A DNA stretch of 64,000 bases from Streptomyces sp. NBC_00457 (GCF_036014015.1 NZ_CP107905.1:744001-808000); one strand, 5' to 3'. Positions 43,584 through 53,830 are shown, counted from the first letter of the stretch. Numbers and translations are program-made. Notes: generated by a model from the sequence alone, not told the origin.

Positions 43584-44207
43584 TCACGTGGCGACCATCC
43601 GTACGCAGGCGCCCTCGATCAGTTCGCTGACCTCCGACAGCGGTGTCGGCCCCGACGGCCGGTACCACCGCCAGACGCTCACGATCAGGCCGAGCAAGCT
43701 CGAGCCCAGCAGTTGCGCGTCCCGCAGCGGGAACGCGCCCTGCGACATGCCCCGTACGAGAAGGTTGGTCCAGTCCCGCTCGACGAGTTGGACCAGCTGA
43801 CGGGCCGCGACGCGCTCGGCCTCCTCACGCTTGGACTTCCGGGCGCCGGAGAGCAGGTCCATGTGGTTCTGCAGGATGCGCATCTGCAGGACCTCCTGGT
43901 CGGAGACGTCGTACGCCGCGCGTACGGCCGCCCGCAGCGCCTCGACCGGGTCGGCGACGTCCGCGGTCGCCTCCGTGAACTTGTCGTGGGAGCGCTGGAG
44001 CTCCAGCCGCATGATGGTGAGCAGGCAGTGGGTCTTCGACTCGAAGTAGTGATACAGCGCCGTCTGCCCGATGCCGACCCGCTCCGCCACGGTGGACCAC
44101 TTGGTGGCCTCGAACCCTGTCTCGCCGAAGCAGTCGACGGCAGCCGCCAGAATGGCGGCACGCTTGGACCTCGGTCCCGCTTCCGGTTCAACGATCCTTG
44201 TCGCCAT
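43584..44207 (-). CDS. TetR family regulator, probable master repressor of the catabolic cluster
   Basis: The 207-residue protein starts MATRIVEPEAGPRSKRAAIL. Its DNA-binding domain at residues 14-60 includes KWSTVAERVGIGQTALYHYF. The C-terminal ligand domain has the pattern of actinobacterial acyl-CoA-responsive TetRs. A promoter (-35 TTGACC, -10 TGAGTT, spacer 17) at 44296-44268 overlaps a TGAACTCAGTTGC site, so it is probably autoregulated. Sites of the same sequence precede five other operons within 20 kb, which is why I propose it as the common repressor. The inducer is likely a CoA thioester, unproven. Confidence 0.88.
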   Translation of the reverse strand: MATRIVEPEAGPRSKRAAILAAAVDCFGETGFEATKWSTVAERVGIGQTALYHYFESKTHCLLTIMRLELQRSHDKFTEATADVADPVEALRAAVRAAYDVSDQEVLQMRILQNHMDLLSGARKSKREEAERVAARQLVQLVERDWTNLLVRGMSQGAFPLRDAQLLGSSLLGLIVSVWRWYRPSGPTPLSEVSELIEGACVRMVAT

Positions 44208-44265
44208 GACCTACCTGTCTCCTGGCTGCCGCCCACCTCGTAGGTACCCGAGAGTAGCCCCAAGC

Positions 44266-44296
44266 TGAACTCAGTTGCCAATCGACTTCAGGTCAA
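44266..44296 (-). promoter_or_regulatory. Promoter and operator of the TetR gene
   Basis: Minus-strand -35 TTGACC (44296-44291), 17-base spacer and -10 TGAGTT (44273-44268). The operator half-palindrome TGAACTCAGTTGC (44266-44278) overlaps the -10, matching the TGAACTGAATTCA family at 10 of 13 positions. Confidence 0.6.
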
Positions 44297-45459
44297 AGGC
44301 GCTCGAGCACCGTCGCATTGGCCATGCCACCGCCCTCGCACATCGTCTGCAGCCCATAGCGCGAGCCGGTCCTGCGCAGCTGGTGGACGAGCGTGGTCAT
44401 CAGCCGGGCGCCGGTGGCGCCGAGCGGATGTCCGAGCGCGATGGCGCCGCCGAAGGCGTTGACCCGTTCCTCGGCGGCGCCGATCTCCTTCTGCCAGGCC
44501 AGCACCACGGAGGCGAAGGCCTCGTTGATCTCGACCAGGTCGATCTCGTCGATCGACAGTCCGGCCCTGTCCAGGACCTTCTCGGTGGCGGGGATCGGGC
44601 CGGTCAGCATGTGGATCGGGTCGGAGCCGACCACGGCCATGGTGTGCACGCGTGCGAGCGGGGTCAGACCGTGGCGGCGTACCGCCTCCCCGGATGCGAT
44701 CAGCAGGGCGGCGGCACCGTCGGAGATCTGGCTGGCGACGGCGGCAGTCAGCCGGCCGTCCTCGGTGAGGGTCTTCAGTCCCGCCATCTTCTCGAGCGTG
44801 GTGTCGGCGCGCGGGCCCTCGTCGGCGGCGAGCCCGAACGCCGGGGTGATCTCGTCGTCGAAGACGCCGTCGGCCTGGGCGGCGAGGGCCCGCTGGTGGC
44901 TGGTGAGCGCGAACCGCTCCATGTCCGTACGGGAGATGCCCCACTTCTCGGCGATCAGCTCGGCCCCGCGGAACTGCGACACCTCCTGGTCCCCGAAGTG
45001 CTCGCGCCAGCCGTCCCCCGCAAACGGACTGCCCATGCCGGCCTGTTCGCCGACGAACATCGGGCTGGCGATGGGCACCAGGCTCATCACCTCCACACCA
45101 CCGGCGACCACCAGGTCGGCGGCGCCCGAGCCGACCGCCTGGGCGGCGAAGTGCACGGCCTGCTGGGAGGAGCCGCACTGGCGGTCGATGGTGGTGCCGG
45201 GAACGTGCTGCGGCAGTCCCGCCGACAGCCAGGCGGTGCGGGCGATGTTCCCGGTCTGTGCGCCGATCTGGCTGACGCACCCGAAGTACACGTCGTCGAC
45301 GGCGCCCGGGTCGGCGCCGGTGCGTTCCAGCAGGGCGCGCAGCACATGGGCGCCGAGGTCGGCGGGGTGCACGCCGCTCAGCGCGCCCTTGCGGCGGCCG
45401 ACGGGGGTGCGGACGGCTCCGACGATGAATGCTTCCGACACGGTGGGCAGGCTGGGCAC
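44293..45459 (-). CDS. Thiolase (acetyl-CoA C-acyltransferase)
   Basis: The protein of about 388 residues is a complete thiolase: nucleophile Cys95 (TIDRQCGSSQQA), NEAFASVV, GHPLGATGARL with the catalytic His, and CEGGGMANAT with the second Cys. It would release acetyl-CoA or propionyl-CoA at the end of beta-oxidation. GTG at 45459 is preferred because GGAG lies 6 bases upstream; an in-frame ATG at 45471 gives four more residues. It is the last gene of the ten-gene operon, 29 bases after the PaaG-like crotonase. Confidence 0.9.
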   Translation of the reverse strand: MPSLPTVSEAFIVGAVRTPVGRRKGALSGVHPADLGAHVLRALLERTGADPGAVDDVYFGCVSQIGAQTGNIARTAWLSAGLPQHVPGTTIDRQCGSSQQAVHFAAQAVGSGAADLVVAGGVEVMSLVPIASPMFVGEQAGMGSPFAGDGWREHFGDQEVSQFRGAELIAEKWGISRTDMERFALTSHQRALAAQADGVFDDEITPAFGLAADEGPRADTTLEKMAGLKTLTEDGRLTAAVASQISDGAAALLIASGEAVRRHGLTPLARVHTMAVVGSDPIHMLTGPIPATEKVLDRAGLSIDEIDLVEINEAFASVVLAWQKEIGAAEERVNAFGGAIALGHPLGATGARLMTTLVHQLRRTGSRYGLQTMCEGGGMANATVLERL

Positions 45460-45488
45460 GGTGGGCTCCATGGGTTTCGGGGACGGGA

Positions 45489-46292
45489 TCAGGTTCCGGA
45501 GATCCTGGGCGGTACGCGCGTGAAGTCCGGCGTCCGCTTGTCGAGGAAGGCGGCGACGCCCTCGCGGCCCGCGTCGGAGGCGGCCGCGGCGGCGAGCGCA
45601 CGTGCCTCGCGGTCCAGGTGCGGGCCCAGGTCCTCGGTCAGCCCGGAGGCGACGAGTCGGCGGGTGGTGCCGAGGGCGGCGGTGGGTCCGCGGCGCAGGG
45701 CCTCGGCCGTGCGCGCGGCCTCGGCGGCCAGTTGGTCGGTGGCGACGACCCGGCTCACCAGTCCGATCGCCGCGGCTTCCGCCGCCGGTATGCGGCGGTT
45801 GGTCAGCAGCAGATCCAGCGCTCGCTTGGGTCCGACGAGCCGGGGCAGGAACCAGCTGACTCCGGCGTCCGGTGAGTAACCGATACCGGTGTACGCGGCG
45901 GTGAACGAGGCGTTGTCGGCGGCGAGGGTGATGTCGGCGGCCGCGGCCAGGCCGATGCCCGCGCCGGCGACCGCGCCCCGCACGGCGGCCACCATCGGCG
46001 CGTCGATCGCGGCGAACGTACGCAGAGCCTCGTGCAGCGCGTCGGTCACCGCGGTGAGGTGCTTCTCCAGTGCCTCGCCGGAGAGCCGGGAGAACTCCCT
46101 GAGATCGCCGCCGACGCAGAAGGACTTCCCCTCGCCGGTGAGCAGCACGGCCCGTACGGTCCCGCGCTCGCAGGCTCGTGCCGCGTCGAGGAGTCCGTGC
46201 GCCATGTCGAGGCCGATGGCGTTGCCCGCCTCGCCCCGGCGCAGGGTGATGTGGGCCAGACCGTCGCCGTGGATGTCGATGCCGACGCTCAT
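45489..46292 (-). CDS. Crotonase-fold isomerase (PaaG-like)
   Basis: The 267-residue crotonase-fold protein matches the PaaG isomerase pattern rather than a hydratase: GAVAGAGIGLAAAADITLAA lacks the first catalytic Glu, and AAYTGIGYSPDAGVSWFLPR has an Asp in place of the second. PaaG-type enzymes isomerise enoyl-CoA or epoxy-CoA thioesters. Its start overlaps the SDR stop (ATGA), so it is coupled. It is followed by the thiolase gene. Confidence 0.87.
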   Translation of the reverse strand: MSVGIDIHGDGLAHITLRRGEAGNAIGLDMAHGLLDAARACERGTVRAVLLTGEGKSFCVGGDLREFSRLSGEALEKHLTAVTDALHEALRTFAAIDAPMVAAVRGAVAGAGIGLAAAADITLAADNASFTAAYTGIGYSPDAGVSWFLPRLVGPKRALDLLLTNRRIPAAEAAAIGLVSRVVATDQLAAEAARTAEALRRGPTAALGTTRRLVASGLTEDLGPHLDREARALAAAAASDAGREGVAAFLDKRTPDFTRVPPRISGT

Positions 46293-47062
46293 CGCGCCGT
46301 CCAGCCGCCGTCGACGGTCAGGACCTGCCCGGTGCAGTACGAGGAGGCGTCCGAGGCGAGGTACAGCAGCGCGCCGTCGAGTTCATGACCGTCGCCGCCG
46401 CGCCGCAGCAGGGTGTTGCGCTCGACCCAGCGGCTGGAGCGCTCGTCGCCGAAGAGGTCCGCGGTCATCTCGGTGCGGAACCAGCCCGGGGCGAGGGCGT
46501 TGACGCGGATGCCGCTCGCGCCCCACTGTCCGGCCAGCTCCCGGGTCAGCCCTATCAGTCCGGCCTTGGACGCCGAGTAGCTCGCGCCGCCGAGGGGGGC
46601 GGCGGTCACCAGGCCGAGGATGGAGGAGACGTTGATGATGCTCCTGCCGCCCGCTTGACCGGGCCCTTCGGCGATGAGCCGGGCGAGGTGAAAGGGAGCG
46701 GTGAGGTTGACGCCCAGGACGTCGGCGAAGGCGTCGGAGGACTCGTCCTCGGCGCGCGTCTCGCCGGACGTCGCCGCGTTGTTGACCAGGACGTCGATGC
46801 GGCCGGTGGCGGCCAGTGCCGTCTCCGTCAGCCGCGTACGGTCGGCTTCGAGCGATACGTCGCAGGCGACGGGGTGGATGCGCGCGTCGGAGTCGGCGAG
46901 TTCCTTCAGCCGGTCGATGCGGCGGGCGGCGGCGAACACGATGGCGCCGGCCTGCGCGAGGACGGCGGCGAAGCGGGCGCCGAGCCCGGCGGAAGCGCCG
47001 GTGACGATCGCTGTCCTGCCCTCCAGCGAGAAAAGCTCGGCGGCGGATCGCGGCGCGCTCAC
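46289..47062 (-). CDS. Short-chain dehydrogenase
   Basis: The 257-residue classical SDR has TGASAGLG, a NNAATSG loop, Ser in NVSSILG and YSASK. It is one of two SDRs in tandem that share 4-bp overlaps (GTGA) with each other and with the next genes, so translation is coupled. An Ala-Ala-Arg (FAAARRID) after strand 2 suggests NADP. The substrate, probably a hydroxyacyl-CoA or sterol-like alcohol, is not determined. Confidence 0.88.
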   Translation of the reverse strand: MSAPRSAAELFSLEGRTAIVTGASAGLGARFAAVLAQAGAIVFAAARRIDRLKELADSDARIHPVACDVSLEADRTRLTETALAATGRIDVLVNNAATSGETRAEDESSDAFADVLGVNLTAPFHLARLIAEGPGQAGGRSIINVSSILGLVTAAPLGGASYSASKAGLIGLTRELAGQWGASGIRVNALAPGWFRTEMTADLFGDERSSRWVERNTLLRRGGDGHELDGALLYLASDASSYCTGQVLTVDGGWTAR

Positions 47063-47831
47063 TCGTCCACCCCGATCGGCAGGGCGGTCGCGCCGCCGTC
47101 GAGCACCAGGGTCTGGCCGGTCATCCATGAGGAGGCGTCGGAGGCCAGGAACAGCGCCGCGTTCGCCACGTCCTCCACCGTGCCGAGGCGCCGCAGCGGC
47201 AGCTTGGCGGTGAGGATGGGCTCGCGCACCTCCCACACCGCCCGCGCCAGCTCCGTCTTGATCAGCCCGGGGGCGATGGCGTTCACCCGTGCCCGCGGCC
47301 CGAGTTCGTAGGCGAGCTGCCGGGTCATGTGCAGCATGGCGGCCTTGGTGGCGTTGTAGTAGCCGATGTGCGGATCGACGATCAGCCCGCCGACGGAGGC
47401 GATGTTGACCACCGCTCCCCCGTGCTCGGCCATCCAGGCCCGCCAGGCGTACCGGGTCCAGGCGATCATGCCGTACTGGTTGACGCGTACGGTCTTCTCG
47501 GCACGCGACACGTCCAGGTCGAGCAGATCGCCGTGGTACGGGTTGGTCGCCGCGTTGTTGACGAGGATGTCGACCCTGCCGAAGCGGATCATGGTCTCGT
47601 CGACGCAGGCCTCGGCCTGGTCGGGCTCACCGGCGTTGGCCACCACCGTGTGGACGTCGCCGTCGCCCTTCACCCGCAGCAACTCCTCGCGCGCCTCGGC
47701 GAGTCCGGCCGCCTTGCGGGCCGCGATCACCACGTGTGCTCCGGCCGCCCGGTAGGCGGTGGCGATGCCCAGGCCGATGCCGCGGGATCCGCCGGTGATG
47801 ACGGCGACCTTGCCCTCCAGGGTGTCGGTGC

Positions 47832-47835
<4 letters not shown>
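47059..47835 (-). CDS. Short-chain dehydrogenase
   Basis: The 258-residue classical SDR has TGGSRGIG, NNAATNP, the Ser in NIASVGG and YNATK motifs, with AARKA after the second strand (NADP-like). The GTG start overlaps the preceding ACAD stop as GTGA, and its own stop overlaps the next SDR's GTG. The two SDRs are divergent enough to act on different intermediates. Confidence 0.88.
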
Positions 47836-49076
<1,241 letters not shown>

Positions 49077-49122
49077 GATTGCTCCTGTCCGGGGGTGCCG
49101 GGGTTCGTGTGGTCGGTCCGGA

Positions 49123-50097
49123 TCAGCCGAGGATGTCGCGTGCCGTGCGGATCATCGCGGCGATGGTGGGCGGCAGTCGCTCCTGGTCCGGGTCGTGGTG
49201 CTTGCCCTCGCGGTGCCGGCGCAGGTTGTGGCCCATGATCGCGGCCATCTTCATGCGGCCGAGCGCCCGGAACCAGTCCATCGCGGGCAGCGCGGGCCGG
49301 CCGTCGAGGTAGGCGACCAGCAGTTCGGCCTCGGTGGGCAGGCCAGGTACGGCACGCCCCAGCTGGGGGAAGTTGCGGTGGTCGGCGAAGAGCAGGAACC
49401 AGCCGAGGTCGATGCGCGGGTCGCCGACGCTCCAGATCTCCCAGTCGACGACGGCCACTGCACGCTGGCCGGCGCACAGCACGTTGCCGAGCCGGAAGTC
49501 GCCGTGCAGCAGTACCGGTGGCAGGCCCCCGGGCACGTCGGCGGTGAGGCGAGCCAGCAACTCCTCTCCGCCCGGGCGGAGTTCTGCCGGTACGGCGTGC
49601 AGGGTGCGGGTCCACCGCTCCAACTCCCCGGCCGCATCGAGCGGTTCGGGCGGATCGAGCCCGGGTGTGTGGGTGTCGGTGGCGTGCAGTCGCCGCAGCA
49701 CGGCGGCGATCTCCAGCATTCGGGCGCGGGCCGTCGCGGCGGGCACCTCGGGCTCGTCGAGTACGGGCTCGACGGCCTCCCCGGCCGCGAAGTCCATGGC
49801 GAACCAGGCTGGTTGTGTCTCGTCGACCGCTGCGATGCCCGGCACGGGCACCGCGGACCCGGCCAGCGCGCCCAGCACCCGCGCCTGGCGCAGCACGTCG
49901 TTGCGGCCGACGGGCCGCTGCCCCGGAGGCACCGCCTTGATGACGTACCTGGCCTCCCCCGCGGTGACGGAGTACGTCAGCCCCGAATGGCCACCGGGCA
50001 ACACCCTCAACTCGCCGATCGGGGCGCCCGGATGGCGGCGGGCGAGCCGGTCCCGGACCCGGACGGCCAGCTCCGACGTTTGCGTGACCGTGCTCAT
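49123..50097 (-). CDS. APH-like phosphotransferase, ACAD10/11 kinase type
   Basis: The 324-residue kinase has LRVLPGGHSGLTYSVT, the catalytic HGDFRLGNVL and VVDWEIWSVGDPRIDLGW motifs. The conserved catalytic and metal Asp residues are all present. It overlaps the upstream ACAD stop as ATGA and precedes the ACAD11-like gene, so it likely phosphorylates a hydroxyacyl-CoA. Together with the pair at 36.5-38.7 kb it is the second such kinase in the window, and the two are only distantly similar. Confidence 0.88.
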   Translation of the reverse strand: MSTVTQTSELAVRVRDRLARRHPGAPIGELRVLPGGHSGLTYSVTAGEARYVIKAVPPGQRPVGRNDVLRQARVLGALAGSAVPVPGIAAVDETQPAWFAMDFAAGEAVEPVLDEPEVPAATARARMLEIAAVLRRLHATDTHTPGLDPPEPLDAAGELERWTRTLHAVPAELRPGGEELLARLTADVPGGLPPVLLHGDFRLGNVLCAGQRAVAVVDWEIWSVGDPRIDLGWFLLFADHRNFPQLGRAVPGLPTEAELLVAYLDGRPALPAMDWFRALGRMKMAAIMGHNLRRHREGKHHDPDQERLPPTIAAMIRTARDILG

Positions 50098-51326
50098 CGG
50101 GCGGGCTCCTTGGGCAGGCGGTCTTTGGGCGGGCCCTCTTTGGGCAGGCCGAGCACGCGTTCGGCGAGGATGTTGTGCTGGATCTCGTCGGTGCCGCCCG
50201 CGATGCTGTACCCGGGCGCGCCGAGCAGGTGCTCCGTCCAGGCGTACGTGCCCCATGCCCCCGTGTCCGCGACGAGGCTCGGCCCCAGCAGCTCGGACAC
50301 CAGATCGCTGGTGCGCCGCATGGTCTCGGTGGCGTAGAGCTTGCCGACCGAGGCTTCCGCCCCGGGCTCGCGTCCGGCCACGAGGGCGGCGGTCACGCGC
50401 AGTCCGACGATCCGCTGGACGAGGGTGCGGATGTGCAGATCGGCGGCCCGCTGCTGTTCGCTGCCGGTGAGCGGGCGGGGCAGGTTGCCGGCCAGTTCCA
50501 GCGCCCGGTCGGCGTTGTCCAGGCCGAGGTTGCCGGAGTCGAGCCGCTCGGCGGCCAGCACGCTGAGCGTGACCCGCCAGCCCCCGCCGACCGGCCCGAG
50601 CCGGTCCGTGTCGGGCACCACCACGCCGTCGAGGTAGACCTCGTTGAAGCTGGTGCCGCCGGTCATCTGCTGGATGGGCCGTACAGTCACGCCGGGCGCG
50701 TCCATGCGCACCAGGAAGACGGTGATACCGGCGTGCTTGCGTACGTCCGGATCGGTACGGCACACCGCGACGCCCCAGGTCGCGACGCGAGCCCCGGAGG
50801 TCCACACCTTGTGCCCGTTCAGCACCCAGTTGTCGCCGTCGCGCACCGCCCTGGTCCGCACCGCGGCGAGGTCGGATCCGGCCTCTGTCTCCGAGAACAG
50901 CTGGCAGGCCAGCTCGTCGGTGCGGAGCATGGGCCGCAGCCAGCGCTGCTTCTGCTCCTCGGTGCCCCAGATGCCGATCGCGGGGGCGACGAGCTGCTGC
51001 GTCACCGGGAAGACCTCGGTGCGGTGCGGCACGTCGAAGGCCGCCTCTTCGGTGCGGTAGAGCTGCTCGTAGTACGCGGGCAGGCCCCGGCCTCCGTACG
51101 CCTGCTGCCAGTTGAGCGCGCCCCAGCCGTGGTGGTAGCGGGTGCGTTCCCATTCCTGGATGCGGGCGGTGTACTCGTGTTCCTGTTCCTCGGTCCAGTT
51201 CTCGAAGACGGCGACGGAGTCGGAGCCGCTGCCCCACTCTCCGTCGGCGGCGCGCGGCCGGGCGACCGTGGCGAGCCACCGCCGGGCTTCGGCACGGAAC
51301 TCCTCGGGTTCCGGGATGGCGCTCAT
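50094..51326 (-). CDS. Acyl-CoA dehydrogenase, FadE26-like
   Basis: The protein of about 410 residues starts MSAIPEPEEFRAEARRWLAT and carries WEWERTRYHHG-type helices, LFSETEAGSDLAAVRTRAVR, WVLNGHKVWTSGARVATWG and a C-terminus YSIAGGTDEIQHNILAERVL. These are features of the FAD-binding subunit of the alpha2beta2 steroid and cholate-type dehydrogenases (FadE26 pattern). The missing glutamate at the GGT position suggests that the active-site base is elsewhere or supplied by a partner. ATG at 51326 is preceded by GGAGGTGGAGG. A possible partner subunit is the ACAD at 60392. Confidence 0.87.
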   Translation of the reverse strand: MSAIPEPEEFRAEARRWLATVARPRAADGEWGSGSDSVAVFENWTEEQEHEYTARIQEWERTRYHHGWGALNWQQAYGGRGLPAYYEQLYRTEEAAFDVPHRTEVFPVTQQLVAPAIGIWGTEEQKQRWLRPMLRTDELACQLFSETEAGSDLAAVRTRAVRDGDNWVLNGHKVWTSGARVATWGVAVCRTDPDVRKHAGITVFLVRMDAPGVTVRPIQQMTGGTSFNEVYLDGVVVPDTDRLGPVGGGWRVTLSVLAAERLDSGNLGLDNADRALELAGNLPRPLTGSEQQRAADLHIRTLVQRIVGLRVTAALVAGREPGAEASVGKLYATETMRRTSDLVSELLGPSLVADTGAWGTYAWTEHLLGAPGYSIAGGTDEIQHNILAERVLGLPKEGPPKDRLPKEPAR

Positions 51327-51344
51327 CTCGTCCTCCACCTCCAT

Positions 51345-52499
51345 TCAGCGGGACAGCACCGTGCAGGCGCTCACGCCGGGCGCGCCGTACACATGGGTGA
51401 AGCCGACCCTGGGTTCACCGGGGACCTGGCGTTCACCGGCCCGTCCGCGCAATTGCTGGACGACCTCGTAGACCTGGCGCAGTCCCGAGGCACCGATGGG
51501 TTCGCCGTTGGCGATGCAGCCGCCGTCGGTGTTGACCGGCAGGGCGCCGCCGATCTCCGTGGCGCCGGAGGCGACCAGCCGTTCCTGCTCGCCGTCCTCG
51601 CAGAACCCGCACTCGGCCATGTGCATGACCTCGGCGCCGCTCTCGGTGTCCTGCAACTGGCAGACGTCGATGTCGCCGGGCCCGATCCCCGCCTCCTCGA
51701 AGGCGGCAGCCGAGGCATCACGGCTGACGCTGGTCAGCTCGCCTCCGGGAATCCAGGGGCTGAACACCTCGAACGAGCCGAACCGCCGGGTACGTACGGC
51801 CGCCGAGCGCAAGGTGACCGGCGGACCGTCCGGCGTGTCCAAGCTGCGGGCAGCCTCGGGCGAGCAGAGCACCAACGCGGCCGCGCCCGCTCCCGGAGAG
51901 CAGAACATGTAGCGCGTCAGCGGATCGCTCACCATGCCGGAGTCGAGGATCTCCTCGGCGGACAGCGGTTTGCGGCGCCATGCCTCGGGAGTCAGGCCGC
52001 CGTTGCGGTATGCCTTCTCGGCCACCAGGGCGAGGGTCCGCGGGGTGATGCCGTGGTCGTGCATATAGCGCTGGATCTTCATGCCGAAGAACTGAGTGGT
52101 CACCATCAGCCCGTCGCTGCCGTACTCCGCTCCCAGCCCCCAGTCCTCGGGCCGCGGGTCGAAGGCGCCGCGCGGGTGTTTGTCGAAGCCGACGGCGAGG
52201 ACGACGTCCGCCATGCCGGAGCGGATCGCGTTCACGGCGGAGACCAGCGCGCTGCCGCCGGTGGCGCAGCCGTTCTTGACGTTGATGAACGGCAGCCCGG
52301 TCAGGCCGAGTTGGGCCACCAGCGTGTCGGCGAGGCCGGCGCTGTCGCTGCCGCCGAACGCGGCCCCCACCCGCGACCACTCGATCCCGGCGTCCGCCAG
52401 CGCGGCGTTCACCGCGCCGACAGCCAGCTGCCGGCCACTCGCCTCCGACCGGCCGAACGGGGTGCGTCCGGCGCCGCAGATCAGTACGTCGGTACTCAT
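51345..52499 (-). CDS. Thiolase-superfamily protein (Ltp-like), partner of DUF35
   Basis: The 384-residue protein has a thiolase fold with Cys78 in KNGCATGGSALV. The usual GHPxGATG catalytic His is replaced by Glu333 in NGEPIGASGLRQVYE, and the C-terminus ends YGAPGVSACTVLSR. Its start overlaps the DUF35 stop (ATGA). DUF35/Ltp pairs such as Ltp2/ChsH2 act as aldolases on steroid side-chain intermediates. A different, possibly aldol, reaction is likely for this protein, though this is inferred. Confidence 0.87.
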   Translation of the reverse strand: MSTDVLICGAGRTPFGRSEASGRQLAVGAVNAALADAGIEWSRVGAAFGGSDSAGLADTLVAQLGLTGLPFINVKNGCATGGSALVSAVNAIRSGMADVVLAVGFDKHPRGAFDPRPEDWGLGAEYGSDGLMVTTQFFGMKIQRYMHDHGITPRTLALVAEKAYRNGGLTPEAWRRKPLSAEEILDSGMVSDPLTRYMFCSPGAGAAALVLCSPEAARSLDTPDGPPVTLRSAAVRTRRFGSFEVFSPWIPGGELTSVSRDASAAAFEEAGIGPGDIDVCQLQDTESGAEVMHMAECGFCEDGEQERLVASGATEIGGALPVNTDGGCIANGEPIGASGLRQVYEVVQQLRGRAGERQVPGEPRVGFTHVYGAPGVSACTVLSR

Positions 52500-52891
52500 G
52501 AACCCTCCTCGCCGGGGGTCGTGGGCGTGGCCCGCGGGACGCCAGGGCCGGCGGTCACGGTGAGGGGCATGCCGATGCGGACGTCGTCGAAGTCGCCGAC
52601 CTCGAGCACGGCGGCCACCCGCACCCCTTCCGCCAGCTCGACGTAGCCGAGTGCGAACGGCTCGAAGCCGCCGGGCGGGGCCTGGTAGGGCGGGGACTTG
52701 GGGGCGTACCGCTGCACCGTCCAGGTCCACAGCGTGCCGGTGCCGTGGAGGACGACCGGATCGGCCGGTCCCCCGCAGCGCGGGCACGCGTCGTCCGCGG
52801 GGTAGACCGTCACCGCGCAGCCGTCGCCGGAGCAGCGTGAGCCCTGGAGCCCGACGGCGGTGGCGGTCGGACTCCGCGGATCCGTGGCCAT
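52496..52891 (-). CDS. DUF35 OB-fold/zinc-ribbon protein
   Basis: The 131-residue protein has cysteines C-x4-C and C-x2-C (CSGDGC ... CPRCG) forming an N-terminal zinc ribbon, followed by a beta-rich domain (GTLWTWTVQRYAPKSPPYQA; YVELAEGVRVAAVLEVGDF). This matches the partner subunit of thiolase-like lipid-transfer proteins. It overlaps the thiolase-like gene and is 5 bases after the crotonase stop. It probably modulates or contributes to the thiolase-fold enzyme. Confidence 0.87.
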   Translation of the reverse strand: MATDPRSPTATAVGLQGSRCSGDGCAVTVYPADDACPRCGGPADPVVLHGTGTLWTWTVQRYAPKSPPYQAPPGGFEPFALGYVELAEGVRVAAVLEVGDFDDVRIGMPLTVTAGPGVPRATPTTPGEEGS

Positions 52892-52896
52892 CCGGA

Positions 52897-53685
52897 TCAG
52901 CGCCCCGTCCACTTGGGTTCACGCTTCTCCAGGAACGCCGACACGCCTTCGTTCGCGTCCTCGGAGTTGAGCGCCACGCCCACGGCGAGGTGCTCCATCA
53001 CCATCAGCGACTGGGTGTCGGCGTCCAGGCTGCGGTCGATCGTCATCTTCGTGAGCCACATGGTGAAGGGGCTCTTGTCGACGAGGTCGCCGATGAAGTC
53101 CTCGACCGTCGCATCCAGCTTGTCGGCCGGGGCGGACTTGTTGATGAGCCCGAACTCCGCGGCCTCGACCCCGGAGAGCAGCTTGCCGGTGAGCATCAGC
53201 TCCTTGGTCTTGCGGATGCCGATCATGCGCGGCACCCGGTAGATCGGGCCGGCTCCGCCGAACAGCGCACGGCGGATGTGGAAGTCGCCGATCTTGGCGT
53301 CATCCGCGGAGATGGCGAAGTCGCAGGAGATCATGATCTCGAAGCCGCCGGCGGTGACGTGGCCCTCCAGGACGGCGACCGAGGGGGTCTTCATCGAGTA
53401 GAGGCGGTCGCAGACCTTCGCGGACTTCACCGCGACGTCGATCGCGTTCGACTTGCCGACGTACTCCGCCTTCAGGCTGTCGAGGTCGAAGCCCGAGCAG
53501 AAGGTGCCGCCGCGGCCGCGGAACACCAGAACGCGCAGCTCGGGGTCCTCGTCGACCTCGGTGATGATCTCGTCGAGCCGCTCCAGGATCGGCACGGTGA
53601 CGCAGTTCTTCTTCCACGGGCGGTTGAGCCAGACACGGGCGACGTGGCCGTCACGCTCGAACTGGATCTCGTCTTCCACTGCCAT
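52897..53685 (-). CDS. Crotonase-family protein with an altered second catalytic position
   Basis: The 262-residue enoyl-CoA hydratase/isomerase-like protein starts MAVEDEIQFERDGHVARVWL. Glu116 (TAGGFEIM) matches the first glutamate of enoyl-CoA hydratase, but the second glutamate position aligns with His136 in DFHIRRALFGGAGPIYRVPR, an unusual Arg-rich variant. A hydrolase, isomerase or aldolase function is possible. GGAGG precedes the ATG by 9 bases. It is the first gene of the ten-gene operon, with a good promoter and the TGAACTGAATTCA operator just upstream. Confidence 0.9.
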   Translation of the reverse strand: MAVEDEIQFERDGHVARVWLNRPWKKNCVTVPILERLDEIITEVDEDPELRVLVFRGRGGTFCSGFDLDSLKAEYVGKSNAIDVAVKSAKVCDRLYSMKTPSVAVLEGHVTAGGFEIMISCDFAISADDAKIGDFHIRRALFGGAGPIYRVPRMIGIRKTKELMLTGKLLSGVEAAEFGLINKSAPADKLDATVEDFIGDLVDKSPFTMWLTKMTIDRSLDADTQSLMVMEHLAVGVALNSEDANEGVSAFLEKREPKWTGR

Positions 53686-53701
53686 CTCTTCGCCTCCAGA
53701 T

Positions 53702-53748
53702 TGAACTGAATTCACTACGAGTCTGGGAGGCGGAAGATATCCTGTCAA
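53702..53748 (-). promoter_or_regulatory. Promoter and operator of the ten-gene catabolic operon
   Basis: Minus-strand -35 TTGACA (53748-53743), spacer 17, -10 CAGACT (53725-53720), then the palindrome TGAACTGAATTCA (53702-53714) just after the predicted start. It differs only at its centre from the site at 61641. Repression by blocking initiation is expected. Confidence 0.65.
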
Positions 53749-53830
53749 CCCTCTGATCGAGACGGATTCATCAGGTGAAGGGATCCTGCGATCCAAGCAA
53801 GAGAGATCCCGTCATTGATCGAACCGAACC

